64,000 nt of DNA, taken from positions 62,001 through 126,000 of the forward strand of contig BSBK01007729.1 in assembly GCA_027943335.1 (NCBI GenBank), in the 5' to 3' direction. Below, piece by piece: positions 55,100 through 64,000 of this stretch. Below the pieces are notes generated by a model. That model made no database searches, was not told where the DNA came from, and saw nothing but the letters and a program-made list of their open reading frames with translations. The position numbers were made by a program, and so were the translations under genes. Each line of letters opens with the position of its first letter. The stretch's first letter is position 1. The DNA comes from Chamaecyparis obtusa (lineage: Eukaryota > Streptophyta > Pinopsida > Cupressales > Cupressaceae).

Positions 55100-57269
55100 G
55101 ATGAAGATTAAGTAACAAGGGAGGACTTGGTATTATGCTAGAACTCTGTCTCTAGGAATAATGAAAAGGAGAGTAAGGATAGAGCAACCAAGATGTGAAA
55201 TGCACCCAACATGAATTGTCAAGAGTATGGCTAGAATAGCCAAGATGTGACTATCGTATTGCAAGGTACAAAAGCATAGTAAGATAGGACACATAACATA
55301 GAGACAATACAAGTTTAAGTAGTAATCAGTCGGTTCTCAACTCAAGACACTCAGTTTTAGATAGTGGAAAATAGGGGAATAGGTAGACAAACCCTAGGCA
55401 AAAATTAGATAAGGCAGAAAATTGACTAGTCAACAGGAAATAGATCACTGTTTTGAAAATCAGGGTACAATCTCACATGAGGAAATGCTAAAATGTGTGT
55501 GAGAAAATGTTCTCGCTCAAGGAAATGTATAGTTCCTAGAAATATCATGTGAGAAAAGACTAGGGTTCGACAGATTGACATAGTTTTTGAGACATAGTGT
55601 GAATTGTTCTCTGACAAAATTTTGAGTTTTTAGACAATTTTAGGATAGTTTGAATCAGCAATCTCAGTTTGAATGTTGCAAGAAATCATTTACAATCATA
55701 GAATTTTGGACCAAGCAATAGTGATGTAATCAGTAGTCGTAAACAATTCTACCAAGGACAAAGAAACTCGATAGAATCATGGGAATCTTAGACAATTTTA
55801 ATCAAGTTGACTAGTTTAAGACTCAAAATAAACACTCTTTTATCCCTACAAAAAAAATGGTAGAGAAGACAAAATCCATGCCTCACAACTTATGTGCATG
55901 TGTTCACCTCACACAACCCTATCACCCTCTAGAGGGTACCCATATTTTTGGTGTTTCCAAGGACTGAATAATATATGTTCAAAGGTTACCCTTGAAGTAG
56001 AGGCCAGTATCATATACCACCTTCAAACATCTAGGTGCATGCCTATGGTGAGAATCTAGGGGAGAGGTTTTCCCCCCTCCCTACACAAAGATTATGTCTC
56101 CTTTTAGAGGTGATCTAGGTAGGAAACTAACTAAGAGAGTGTTTAGTGGGTTTCTATTCACACTAACCTTTGGTACCCCTGATATAGCGATGGGGCCTCA
56201 TAGCCACATCGACACCTAAAAGTTATACACCCCTACAAGAAGGGCTAGGAACGGTGCCACTTAGTATAACAGATAGAGATTTCTCAAGATGATAGTCAAA
56301 ATCAAGAGAAAGAACTTAACATGGCTTTGGATTCTTTAGACTCAACAAATCTTTCTTTATTATAATGAGATGGAATCATCAGCAATAGGTGTGTACTCAC
56401 TTTGGTTGTTCCTAGAGGTTCAACTTTTGGTAGGCCCTCTAAAGGTGACACAAACTTGGCTCGGATTCAAGGGTTTGATTTTCAAATTCTCTCAAAGTGA
56501 GAAGATCATACTTCTCTACCTCTTCACCTTACCCAAACACATCAAACATGTTTATCACTAAACTAACTCCTCTTCAACAAATCCAAAAGATTTTGGGTTT
56601 CTAGTTCTCTCAAAGATAGAAGATCATAATCCCCTAACAAATGGACATACTAAAGATTTGTTACCTTTCCTTTCTTCCCCAGGTATCTATCATACTAGAA
56701 AAATATGGTTCTTAGATTCATCCATGGGCATCACTTCCATTTAATGAAGAGCCTATTACCCTATCCTGCTATCAAGACCCTTAAGAAATTTTAACAAGGC
56801 CCTAGTTATACTATGTGAGTAAAAATAGTAAACAAGCCCAATGTTTTAAAATAGTCTTTGACAACTATCCTACAAGAAAATTGTTAGAAATTTTTGTCTT
56901 CGTCATATGCCCTACACCCCACTATTATGTTATCAAAAAAATAGAGATGTAAAAGAAAAGAAGCATGTAATAATGTCAAAAAATAGTGTAGGAAATTTGC
57001 AAAAAATAGAATTTTTTTAAAAAAATTGATGCCAAGACTCGCACGAGAAAGTACACCACTACGTGTGAGAAAGTGCTATGTTTCACATGTGCAAGTGCTA
57101 CTAGTAGAAAACCTACATGCGTGAAAATACCATATGTAGTAAACCTTCACATGACACACTCAGAAAGTTCATGTGAGATTTCATACATAGTGATGTATAG
57201 ATGTACGACTAAGTGCATATTTTTCAAAAAAAGTTTGAAATTAATGAGGCCAAAAATCAATTTTCTACC
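55100..57269 (-). other. Tat 5' leader, non-coding
   Basis: About 2.2 kb between the primer-binding site and gag. It contains many CTCACATGAG/ TGTGAGAAA-type motifs (55470-55570 and 57040-57175) similar to ones at 38100-38330 near the other end of the element. No supported ORF; a long leader is usual for Tat/Ogre elements. Confidence 0.6.
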
Positions 57270-57284
57270 GCAAGGTGGGTGCCA
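57270..57284 (-). other. primer-binding site of the Tat element
   Basis: On the minus strand TGGCACCCACCTTGC, three bases from the LTR end (57288). It starts with TGG as required by tRNA CCA ends. It is not a methionine-tRNA site, and the matching tRNA was not determined. Confidence 0.75.
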
Positions 57285-57287
57285 AAA

Positions 57288-57329
57288 TGTTTATATCTGA
57301 ATGTTGAACTCTAATTCAACCATAGACTC
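57288..57329 (-). repeat. first 42 bp of the Tat 5' LTR
   Basis: TGTTTATATCTGAATGTTG onward matches the start of the 3' LTR at 35765. It is cut at 57329 by the copia element. The rest should lie right of that element, beyond the window. Confidence 0.85.
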
Positions 57330-58829
57330 TATTAATATGATTTAGAAAAATAGAGCGGGGGGGGGGGGGGGGGGGGGGTGAATCAATTAATCTCAGGTTT
57401 AGATGTATAAAACAAACTTTTAAAATACTTCAAGAAATCAGATCTAACAACCAAAAGCTACTCGGTCATTACTATTTGCATACACTAAATATATAACATT
57501 TCAATCCACCATCCAATAGTATATAACTTTCAAAACATAGAAATGTTGAAACCAAAACATTCACACAAGTATTGACACCAAGATTTATAGTGGAAACCCA
57601 ATTTGGGAAAAACCACTTTGTAACATGTTACTGATTTTTTCACTCTTTTGAAGTGAGCACTATGCAAAGCCAACCCTGTCAAAGGTTACAAACACACTAT
57701 CAGGTATGACCTGGTTAAAGGATTTAAACCACTCTATTAAAAATGTGCCTTGTTATAGGACTTACATACATTCCATTAGAATGCAACCTTGTTCAAAGGA
57801 TTTATACAAATGACTATTAGGTCAACCTCGGTTAAAAGGATTTTGACTGATACAATGGTTAGAAAGTAATAGTAATATTGATCTGAAAACATACAACTCA
57901 CTTTGCAAATGTCAGATCCAATTATGTTCACATATGTTGGATTTCTAACTATTATGCATTTTCATCTCCATCACTGATCTACTCAGAAATCCCTTCAAGC
58001 AATCACAACACTTCTCCTTCAGCCTTTTCTGCTTATACAATAAATAACATCAACAACAACTCTATAATCCTCTTCATACTCAACCTCATGCTTCATTTTC
58101 CTTAATACTTCCTCTTTTAGGTTAATACAACTTTTCACTCTTAATCTCCTCTGCATATCTTAGGGTTAGGTCAGATTCATCGAATACTTCCAACTTTATA
58201 TTCTTCATCTATCCTTCTAGAAATATCTCAAATCTCTTAATATATTTACAATAAAATATTTTAAAATGCATTAAATGATTCTATACAATCAATAAATAAA
58301 GTCAACATGATTTACATAATCCAAGAATTCAACTATGTCGGCTAGGAATTTAAATTCTTCCTCAAATGTAAATTACTGATGCTTAGTCAATATTGTGTTT
58401 AACTCCTGAGTCTCCACTAGGAAGCTTGGTCACCACTAAACTGTTTCCTTAGCTAATACTATCTTCCTTAGCAATCAACTCATGTCCGGTCAACACTGAT
58501 TTTACTCGACATATGCTAGCTCAGTCGACACTAATATCACTTGGCTTAAATTAGATTTCTTGACTTTTTCTCGGTAAAGCCTACTAGTTTAGTCTTCATT
58601 CTTGCTTTAATAAGCAATACATTATCTTATCATTGTGCCACATAATCAAGTACTCATTGAATTATCAAGATAACTTAACCTTTCCTTATGTTCTATTGTT
58701 ACCAACCTTGCCCATACTTCTTCATAACAATCAAATAGATATAGTAGTTTCTTAAATAGCAACAGTCTTACCAATTAAGGTTTGACATCAATGACAATAC
58801 AACAATTGCTTCAATTACAGTTTCTAACA
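57330..58829 (-). repeat. 3' LTR of the Cop2-family element, with poly-G tract
   Basis: A 1500-bp LTR. The plus-strand left edge TATTAATATGATTTAGAA corresponds to the canonical TGTTAATATG end. A 22-base G run at 57357-57378 replaces the 5-base C-run of the Cop2 LTR end (opposite strand). It ends TTTCTAACA, then the polypurine tract in reverse (ATCTCCCTCTTTGGC). Confidence 0.9.
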
Positions 58830-59291
58830 ATCTCCCTCTTTGGCATTGATGGAAACACCATATGAATAACACATGAATTACCAACCAATCCAAAACTTAT
58901 CTATCCATTAGAAATATTTATGATATCCTTAGCTTCATTCTGATATAGAATCAATTAGCCTTTCTTATATGACCATCTACATAGTAACAATCTATCCTTT
59001 GAATCTCTCCCTCGTACTTGATCTTCCATGAAATCTTACCATGTGTATTCATCTTGATCATCTCCCTCTTTCACAAAAATTCCAAAGTAACAACTAAAAC
59101 ATACATCCTTTAGATGTAGATATCATTAGTTCAATTTAGTAATAGTATTTCTCCCTCTATCATCTTTTCTTATGACTAATTATCAACTTTGTTGTACTTT
59201 TCACAACTTTAGGCTCCTCCTAAAGTGTGACCTTTCTCTACATCAATTTGTCAGATACTCTTTGCAACATATTTGATGGAGTGCTCCTAGC

Positions 59292-59668
59292 TTGACTAGG
59301 AAGCCTCAATTAGGGGAAGAACCCCTAATTGTCCTCTCAAATATTCATGAGATTCTTTAGGTAAAGCTTTAGTGAACATGTCTGCTAGTTGTTCCTTTGC
59401 ATTCACATATTCCATTCTAACCTATTTATCTTGTACCAGTTCCCTCAAGTAGTGATACTTAATGGTGATGTGTTTGGTCTTAGTGTGTATCACTTGATTT
59501 TTAGATATGTTGATAGCACTTGTGTTGTCATAGTAGATGACAACTGGTTCAGTGATCTCTTCTTTCATGCCCATCAATAATTTCTTTATCCATACCAAGT
59601 TTGAATAGTTCATTGCTAAAGCCACATACTCAACTTCAACAAAAGATTGGTAAATGCAATTTTTTTTC
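59292..59668 (-). pseudogene. copia RNase H, C-terminal part (Cop2-family element)
   Basis: The open frame 59625-59422 reads MALAMNYSNLVWIKKLLMGM, then VVIYYDNTSAINISKN and YHYLRELVQDK. The upstream codons (FVEVEYVALA) are cut by Cop4 at 59668. After a stop the end ADMFTKALPKESHEYLRGQL is recognisable. It matches Cop2 RNase H (9360-9720). The DN(T/S)SAI motif holds a conserved acidic residue. Confidence 0.88.
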
Positions 59669-60177
59669 TGTTAGCTTGTGGTGACTGATCAAGAAAGTAC
59701 TATCTAGGAAAGTACTATACACTTTTCCTCCTGACCTCACCGGGGTTCGGGGCTGGGCTGGGCCCCAAGCGGGGGTTTGGGGGCGACAGCCCCCAAGAGT
59801 AGGGGTTTGGGGCACAGCCACCTAAGAAATTTTTTTTGAGGCTGACTACTTTTTGATTATTTGGGATGACATGTTATAACTCATTCTAACCCTAAAGCGG
59901 CAAAAATATTGTATAATATGGCTTAGGGTTAGGGATTTTTGTATTGTATGATTTTAGTACTTGTGGTAGAATTGAGCTGTAAGGGGATTACAGATTGTAA
60001 TCAGGTTGTAATCACTAGATAATAAATTATTGGACTCGCTGTTGGTGGACGCAGCCCAGGGATTGGGTGAACCACGTTAAATCTTTGTGTCTTGTGTTCT
60101 CTTGTGTGTGGTTTATTATTTTCTGATATTGGTTATATTTGCACATAATTGTTATTTCTACCTTGTTAATCCTAACA
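59669..60177 (+). repeat. Cop4 5' LTR
   Basis: A 509-bp LTR, TGTTAGCTTG to AATCCTAACA (inverted TGTTAG/CTAACA ends). It contains a G-rich block (59745-59815) with the hairpin TTGGGGGCGACAGCCCCCAA at 59777-59796. The left flank TTTTC (59664-59668) is the expected half of the target duplication. Confidence 0.88.
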
Positions 60178-60179
60178 AG

Positions 60180-60191
60180 TGGTATTAGAGC
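60180..60191 (+). other. primer-binding site of Cop4
   Basis: TGGTATTAGAGC, one mismatch from the initiator-methionine tRNA complement, two bases after the LTR. Confidence 0.9.
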
Positions 60192-60275
60192 GAGGTTATT
60201 TCATTTGTTCTTTCATCTATTCTCTGAAGTAGGTCTCACGAGTTAGTGGGAGAGTCTCTCGATTAAGTGGGAGAA

Positions 60276-61133
60276 ATGGCAGATGAGGGTAGGCTGAAGG
60301 TTGATAAGTTTAATGGGAAGAACTTCTAGTTATGGAAGATGCAAATGGAGGATTATCTCTATCAGAAGGATCTATGGCGGCCATTAGAGGGAGTAGCCAA
60401 GAAAGAGGCATCAATGTCTCAGGATGATTGGGATATTTTGGATAGGAAGGCACTGAGGAGTATTCATCTATGCCTGACACAATCGGTGGCATTCAATATT
60501 ACTAAAACAAAGACAGCTAAAGATCTGATGGAAACCCTAGAGAAGTTGTATGAAACGCCTTCAGCTTCAAACAAGGTATTTCTTATGAAGTGTTTATTTA
60601 ATATGAAAATGGTAGAAGGTGGATCAGTTGTTGATCATTTGAATGAGTTTAATACAGTTACAAGTCAATTAACCTCAGTCAAAATTACTTTTGATGAAGA
60701 GGTTAGGGCTCTCTTGATTTTGTGTTCTTTGCCAGAAAGCTGGAATGGCTTGGTAATGGCTGTTAGTAATTTTGTTTCTGGTTCTAATACCCTAAAATAT
60801 GATGATGTTATTGGTGTTATATTAAGTGAGGAAATTCATAGGAAAATCTTAAGGGCATCCACATTGGGTAGTGTATTGAACGCACAAAAAAAAGGCAGAA
60901 CAAGAGATAGAGGAAACAACTCTAGAAATCATGGGAAATCAAGAGGAAAATCAAAGTGAAAGAGGTTTGAATCCAAAGGGCCAAATGATTGCTGGTACTG
61001 TGGAAAACTAGGTCGTAAGAAGAAAGATTGTTGGTCTTGAAAGAAAGATCAAGGAGACAAAAAGGATGGAAACAAGGAGGCAAATGTGGTAAGTAACAAA
61101 TTCAAAGAGGATGTTTTTCTTTTGTCTTTATAA
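60276..61133 (+). pseudogene. copia Gag (Cop4)
   Basis: The start ATG at 60276 gives MADEGRLKVDKFNGKNF, the usual copia Gag opening, followed by a TAG (60327-60329) before LW. The open part 60339-60959 has the UBN2-type core (TAKDLMETLEKLYETPSASN, VVDHLNEFNTVTSQL, LCSLPESWNG) and a basic tail (RTRDRGNNSRNHGKSRGK). After a TGA (CGA to TGA fits) the nucleocapsid knuckle reads CWYCGKLGRKKKDC, in which the zinc-binding His is Arg. All pieces are in one frame. Confidence 0.92.
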
Positions 61134-62567
61134 AATGTTGATGATTCATGGGTTTTAGATTCTGGGGCTTCATTTCATGCTACACCCCATAGAGGTTACT
61201 TTCTTGATTATGTCCAAGGGGATTTTGGGCTATTTTATTTGGGAGATAATGAACCTTGTCAGATTGTTGGAAAGGAAAAAATTAAGATTAAGTTGTAAAA
61301 TGCAAATCATTGGCTACTACAAGAGGTAAGACATGTTCCAAGGCTGAGTAGGAATTTAATTTCAGCAGGGCAACTGGGTGATGAGGGTTGCATAGTTACT
61401 TTTAATGATAAAAATTGGAAGGTTTCAAAAGGTTCTGTAGTAGTAGAAAAAGGTGTGAAAGTAGGCACCTTATATCTTTGTATAGGTCATACTATTCCTT
61501 CTACTTTAATTGTTTCAGAAGATAATGAATGTTTAGGAAAAATGGCTGCAATTGAGCAAGAAGAACATCAAACCATTACTGTAGATTTTGACACAACACT
61601 ATGGCACAATAGAATCAGGCACATGAGTGAAAAGGGTATGAAATTACTTCATTCAAAGAAAGTTTTACTTGGTTTAAAATGTGTCAATATGGATTTCTGT
61701 GAAAGTTGTGTTTATGGAAAACAAAAGAGAGTTAGTTTTGTGAAGAGTGGGAAGGAAAAGAAAAATGAGAGATTAGAGCTTGTGCATACAGATGTATAGG
61801 GACCAGCTTAGGTATCTTCCCTTGGTGGCTCTCTATATTATGTTACATTTATAGATGATGCAACAAGAAAAGTATGGATTTATTTCCTTAGACAGAAATA
61901 TGATGTATTTCAAACTTTTAAGAAATGGAAATGCTTGGTTGAGAATGAGAATGGTAAAAGGTTAAAATGTCTCAGATCTGATAATGGTGGTGAGCATTGC
62001 AGCACAAAATTTGAAGAATATTGTTCCTCTAATGGTATTCATAGGCAGAAAACTGTACCAAGGACTCCACAAGAAAATGGAGTGGCTGAACACATGAACA
62101 GGACAATAATGGAGCATGCAAGGAGTATGAGGTTGCAAGCAGGGCTGCCCAAAAATATGTGGGAAAAGGCTATGAACACTACTCTTTATTTAATCAATAG
62201 AGGTCCCTCTACTCCTTTGGACTGTGGTATTCCAGAGGAAGCATGGAGTGGTAAGAAGGTGAGATATTCTTTTCTCAAAACCTTTGGTTGTGAAGCTTTT
62301 GCACTTATAGATTCTGAAAATAGAACCAACCTGGAAGCTAAGTCAAAGAAATATGTATTTTTTGGATATGGCATTGATGAATTTGGTTATAGGCTTTGGG
62401 ATTTTGAAAATCATAAAATTGTAAGAAGTAGGGATGTCATATTCAATGAGAAAGTATTGTACAAAGATCTATTGCTGCAGCATGAGAAGAAAGAAAATGA
62501 TTATGTAGTACTGGATGATACTCCACAAGTTCATGTTCTAATAGTTCCTTATGCTTTGCAACAATAG
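61134..62567 (+). pseudogene. copia protease and integrase (Cop4)
   Basis: In the same frame as gag. The protease motif is WVLDSGASFHATPHRGYF at about 61150. Its end is VRHVPRLSRNLISAGQL. The integrase zinc motif is LWHNRIRHMSEKGM and CESCVYGK, and the first catalytic Asp is in LVHTDV, followed by TAG at 61797 (TGG expected) and 61809 (CAG expected). The second Asp is in SDNGGEH and the Glu in NGVAEHMN, with 35 residues between them. The C-terminal part has VFFGYGIDEFGYRLWD. No frameshift. Confidence 0.93.
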
Positions 62568-64000
62568 CAACAAAAAATACCACACACCCCAGTGAATGTT
62601 AGATGACCAACAAGGATAAGAAGACCTCCAGAAAGATTTTCTCCATCTTTGTATTCTATTTTGTTAACAGATGCTGGTGAACCTAAATATTATAATGAAG
62701 CTATGCAGGTGGATACAAAGCTTCAATGGGAGTCTACAATAACAGATGAAATGGACTCTTTGCTGAAAAATCAAACATGGGATTTATGTAAGTTACCTGC
62801 AGGTAAAAGGGCTTTATAGAATAAATGGGTTCACAGGATAAAAGAAGAGGATGGAGGTAAGAAAATATTTAAAGCAAGATTAGTTGTAAAAGGATTTGCA
62901 CAGAAACATGGTATTGATTTTGATGAGATATTTTCTCCTGTTGTTAAAATGACTTCTATCCGTACTATTTTAAGTATTGTGGCTACTGAAGATTTGCATT
63001 TAGAGTAGCTTGATGTTAAAATAGCTTTTCTTCATGGTGATTTGGATGAAGAAATATATATGGCTCAACCACAAGGATTTGAGGTGAAGGATAAGGAGAA
63101 TTTGGTGTGCAGATTGAAGAAAAGTTTATATGGCTTGAAGCAAGCACCTCGGAAATGGTATATTAAATTTGACACTTTTAAGAATGAGCATGGATATAGT
63201 CAGTGTCATTCTGACCATTGTGTTTATTTTAAGAGGTTGGATGATGACATCTAGATTATTTTATGTTTATATGTTGATGATATGCTTGTAGCTGGGTCTA
63301 ACATGGATCACATTAAGGGGTTGAAACAATAGTTAGCAAAATATTTTGCTATGAAGGATTTGGGGGCAGAAAAACAAATCCTTGGTATGAAAATTTGTAG
63401 AGATAGGAAAAATAGGAAATTGTCTCTATCTTAGGCTGATCATATTGAGAAGGTGTTGCAACATTTCTCTATGGAAAATGTCAAAGCTGTCAGCACACCT
63501 TTGCCTAGTCATTTGAAATTGACTAAGGATATGTGTCCCAAGACACCAGAAGAAGAGACTAAAATGTCTAAGGTACCTTATGCTTTAGCTGTAGGGAGCT
63601 TAATGTATGCTATGGTATGTACTAGGCTAGATATTGCACACGCAGTGGGAGTCATTAGCTGATATATGAGTAACCTTGGTATTGAGCATTGGAATGAAGT
63701 CAAATGGATTCTCAAATATTTGAGAGGTACATCCAATAAGTGTTTACACTTTGGGGGTTCTACTACTACTGTACAAGGCTATGTTGACTTAGATTTGGTA
63801 GGAGATATAGATAGTAGGAGGAGTACTACAGGTTATATATTTACTATTGGTGGGACAACAATGAGTTGGATTTCTTGACTACAAAAGGTGGTTGCTTTAT
63901 CCACTACCAAGGCAGAGTATGTTTTTGCTACAGAGGCAGCCAAGGAGATGATATGGCTTCAATTCTTCATGGAATAATTGGGACATCCACAGAAGGATAA
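62568..64000 (+). pseudogene. copia reverse transcriptase and RNase H (Cop4), 3' end beyond window
   Basis: Same frame. RT blocks are [71 protein letters not shown] and the catalytic LYVDDMLVAGSNM. RNase H begins with GYVDLDLVGDIDSRRSTTGY, then STTKAEYVFATEAAKE. Stops at 62604, 62817, 63006, 63252, 63330, 63432, 63660, 63876 and 63975 mostly sit where Gln or Arg (CGA) is expected. The last bases fall inside RNase H, so the 3' LTR is out of view. Confidence 0.93.

Larger units (their letters stand above)
57330..59668 (-). mobile_element. Cop2-family copia element, 3' end, nested in the Tat 5' LTR
   Basis: On the minus strand the visible part is the 3' LTR (57330-58829), polypurine tract, 3' untranslated region and the end of RNase H. 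It is interrupted at 59668 by Cop4, so the remainder lies beyond the window. Sequence similarity to Cop2 is continuous across LTR, untranslated region and RNase H, so it belongs to the same family. Confidence 0.9.
35765..64000 (-). mobile_element. giant Tat-lineage Ty3/gypsy retrotransposon (outer element, runs off window)
   Basis: A minus-strand gypsy element whose 3' LTR is 35765-36765. The first 42 bp of its 5' LTR are at 57288-57329, where a copia element has inserted. Domain order from right to left is gag, protease, G-patch, RT, RNase H, second RNase H, integrase. The second, archaeal-type RNase H and an extra ORF before the 3' LTR are marks of the Tat/Ogre lineage. Nested elements at 38625-39583 and 46804-50683 account for part of the length. 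All genes are decayed. Confidence 0.9.
59669..64000 (+). mobile_element. Tork-type Ty1/copia element Cop4, 5' part (runs off window)
   Basis: It has a 5' LTR (59669-60177), primer-binding site and a gag-pol of one continuous frame from 60276 to the window end, in the order gag, protease, integrase, RT, RNase H. Motifs such as LYVDDMLVAGS and RRSTTGY are typical of the Tork/Tnt1 lineage. It interrupts the Cop2-family RNase H, so it is the youngest of the three nested elements at this end. There are seventeen stops but no frameshift. Confidence 0.93.

Noticed and set aside
59636..59821. Minus-strand Pro-rich ORF in the Cop4 LTR
   Set aside because: It arises from the G-rich LTR block and the junction with the older element, with no independent support.
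60276..64000. Reassigned genetic code (TAG read as Gln), suggested by many in-frame TAG codons
   Set aside because: TGA and TAA stops occur in the same frame, other elements show frameshifts and lost catalytic residues, and the sequence is plant nuclear DNA. Deamination of CAG explains it better.

Overview
The window is nuclear DNA from a large, repeat-packed plant genome. No host gene could be identified with confidence. Almost everything recognisable is transposable-element sequence, most of it decayed. Plant Ty1/copia and Tat-type Ty3/gypsy elements, an L1-like LINE, 1 to 1.5 kb copia LTRs, deep nesting and old insertions suggest a big-genome seed plant. A conifer or other gymnosperm is plausible, but that is inference.

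Layout, 1-33.3 kb. Positions 1-12902 hold a minus-strand copia element (Cop1). A 987-bp inverted-repeat DNA element sits in its gag, and a complete 7.8-kb plus-strand copia element (Cop2, 3899-11700) sits in its 5' LTR. Next come the 3' end and LTR of a third copia-like element (12903 to about 15640), a 54-bp minisatellite, and a minus-strand LINE (about 16380-21737) that carries a gag-only copia element (16853-19501, target duplication ATACA). From 21.7 to 31.8 kb lie two copies (A and B) of a non-coding segment framed by 5S-rRNA-derived repeats. Copy A carries three insertions that copy B lacks. At 32093-33327 there is a non-autonomous non-LTR element with a 14-bp target duplication.

Layout, 33.3-64 kb. 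From 35765 to beyond the window end is a giant minus-strand Tat-lineage Ty3/gypsy element: 3' LTR 35765-36765, integrase, second RNase H, RNase H, RT, G-patch, protease, gag, leader, primer-binding site and the first 42 bp of the 5' LTR. On its opposite strand, between integrase and the 3' LTR, is an extra ORF resembling the plant mobile domain (PMD), with a TATA box upstream. A second inverted-repeat element interrupts that ORF. A gag-protease-only gypsy element (46804-50683, target duplication GGATA) is nested in the Tat pol region. A copia element of the Cop2 family (57330 onward, minus) is nested in the Tat 5' LTR. That copia element is in turn broken by a Tork-type copia element (Cop4, 59669 onward, plus) that runs off the end.

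How it fits together. The insertion order can be read directly from interruptions. Several insertions can be proved because removing them with one copy of the target duplication restores a reading frame, or because an empty copy lies elsewhere in the window. The main decay process looks like cytosine deamination: Cop4 keeps one frame for 3.7 kb with 17 stops and no frameshift, and most of those stops can be read as CAG, CAA, CGA or TGG codons changed by one transition. Most promising for follow-up are the antisense PMD-like ORF, the TIR family with 4-bp target duplications, and the 5S-bearing repeat with 114-bp terminal repeats that has also formed a tandem array.
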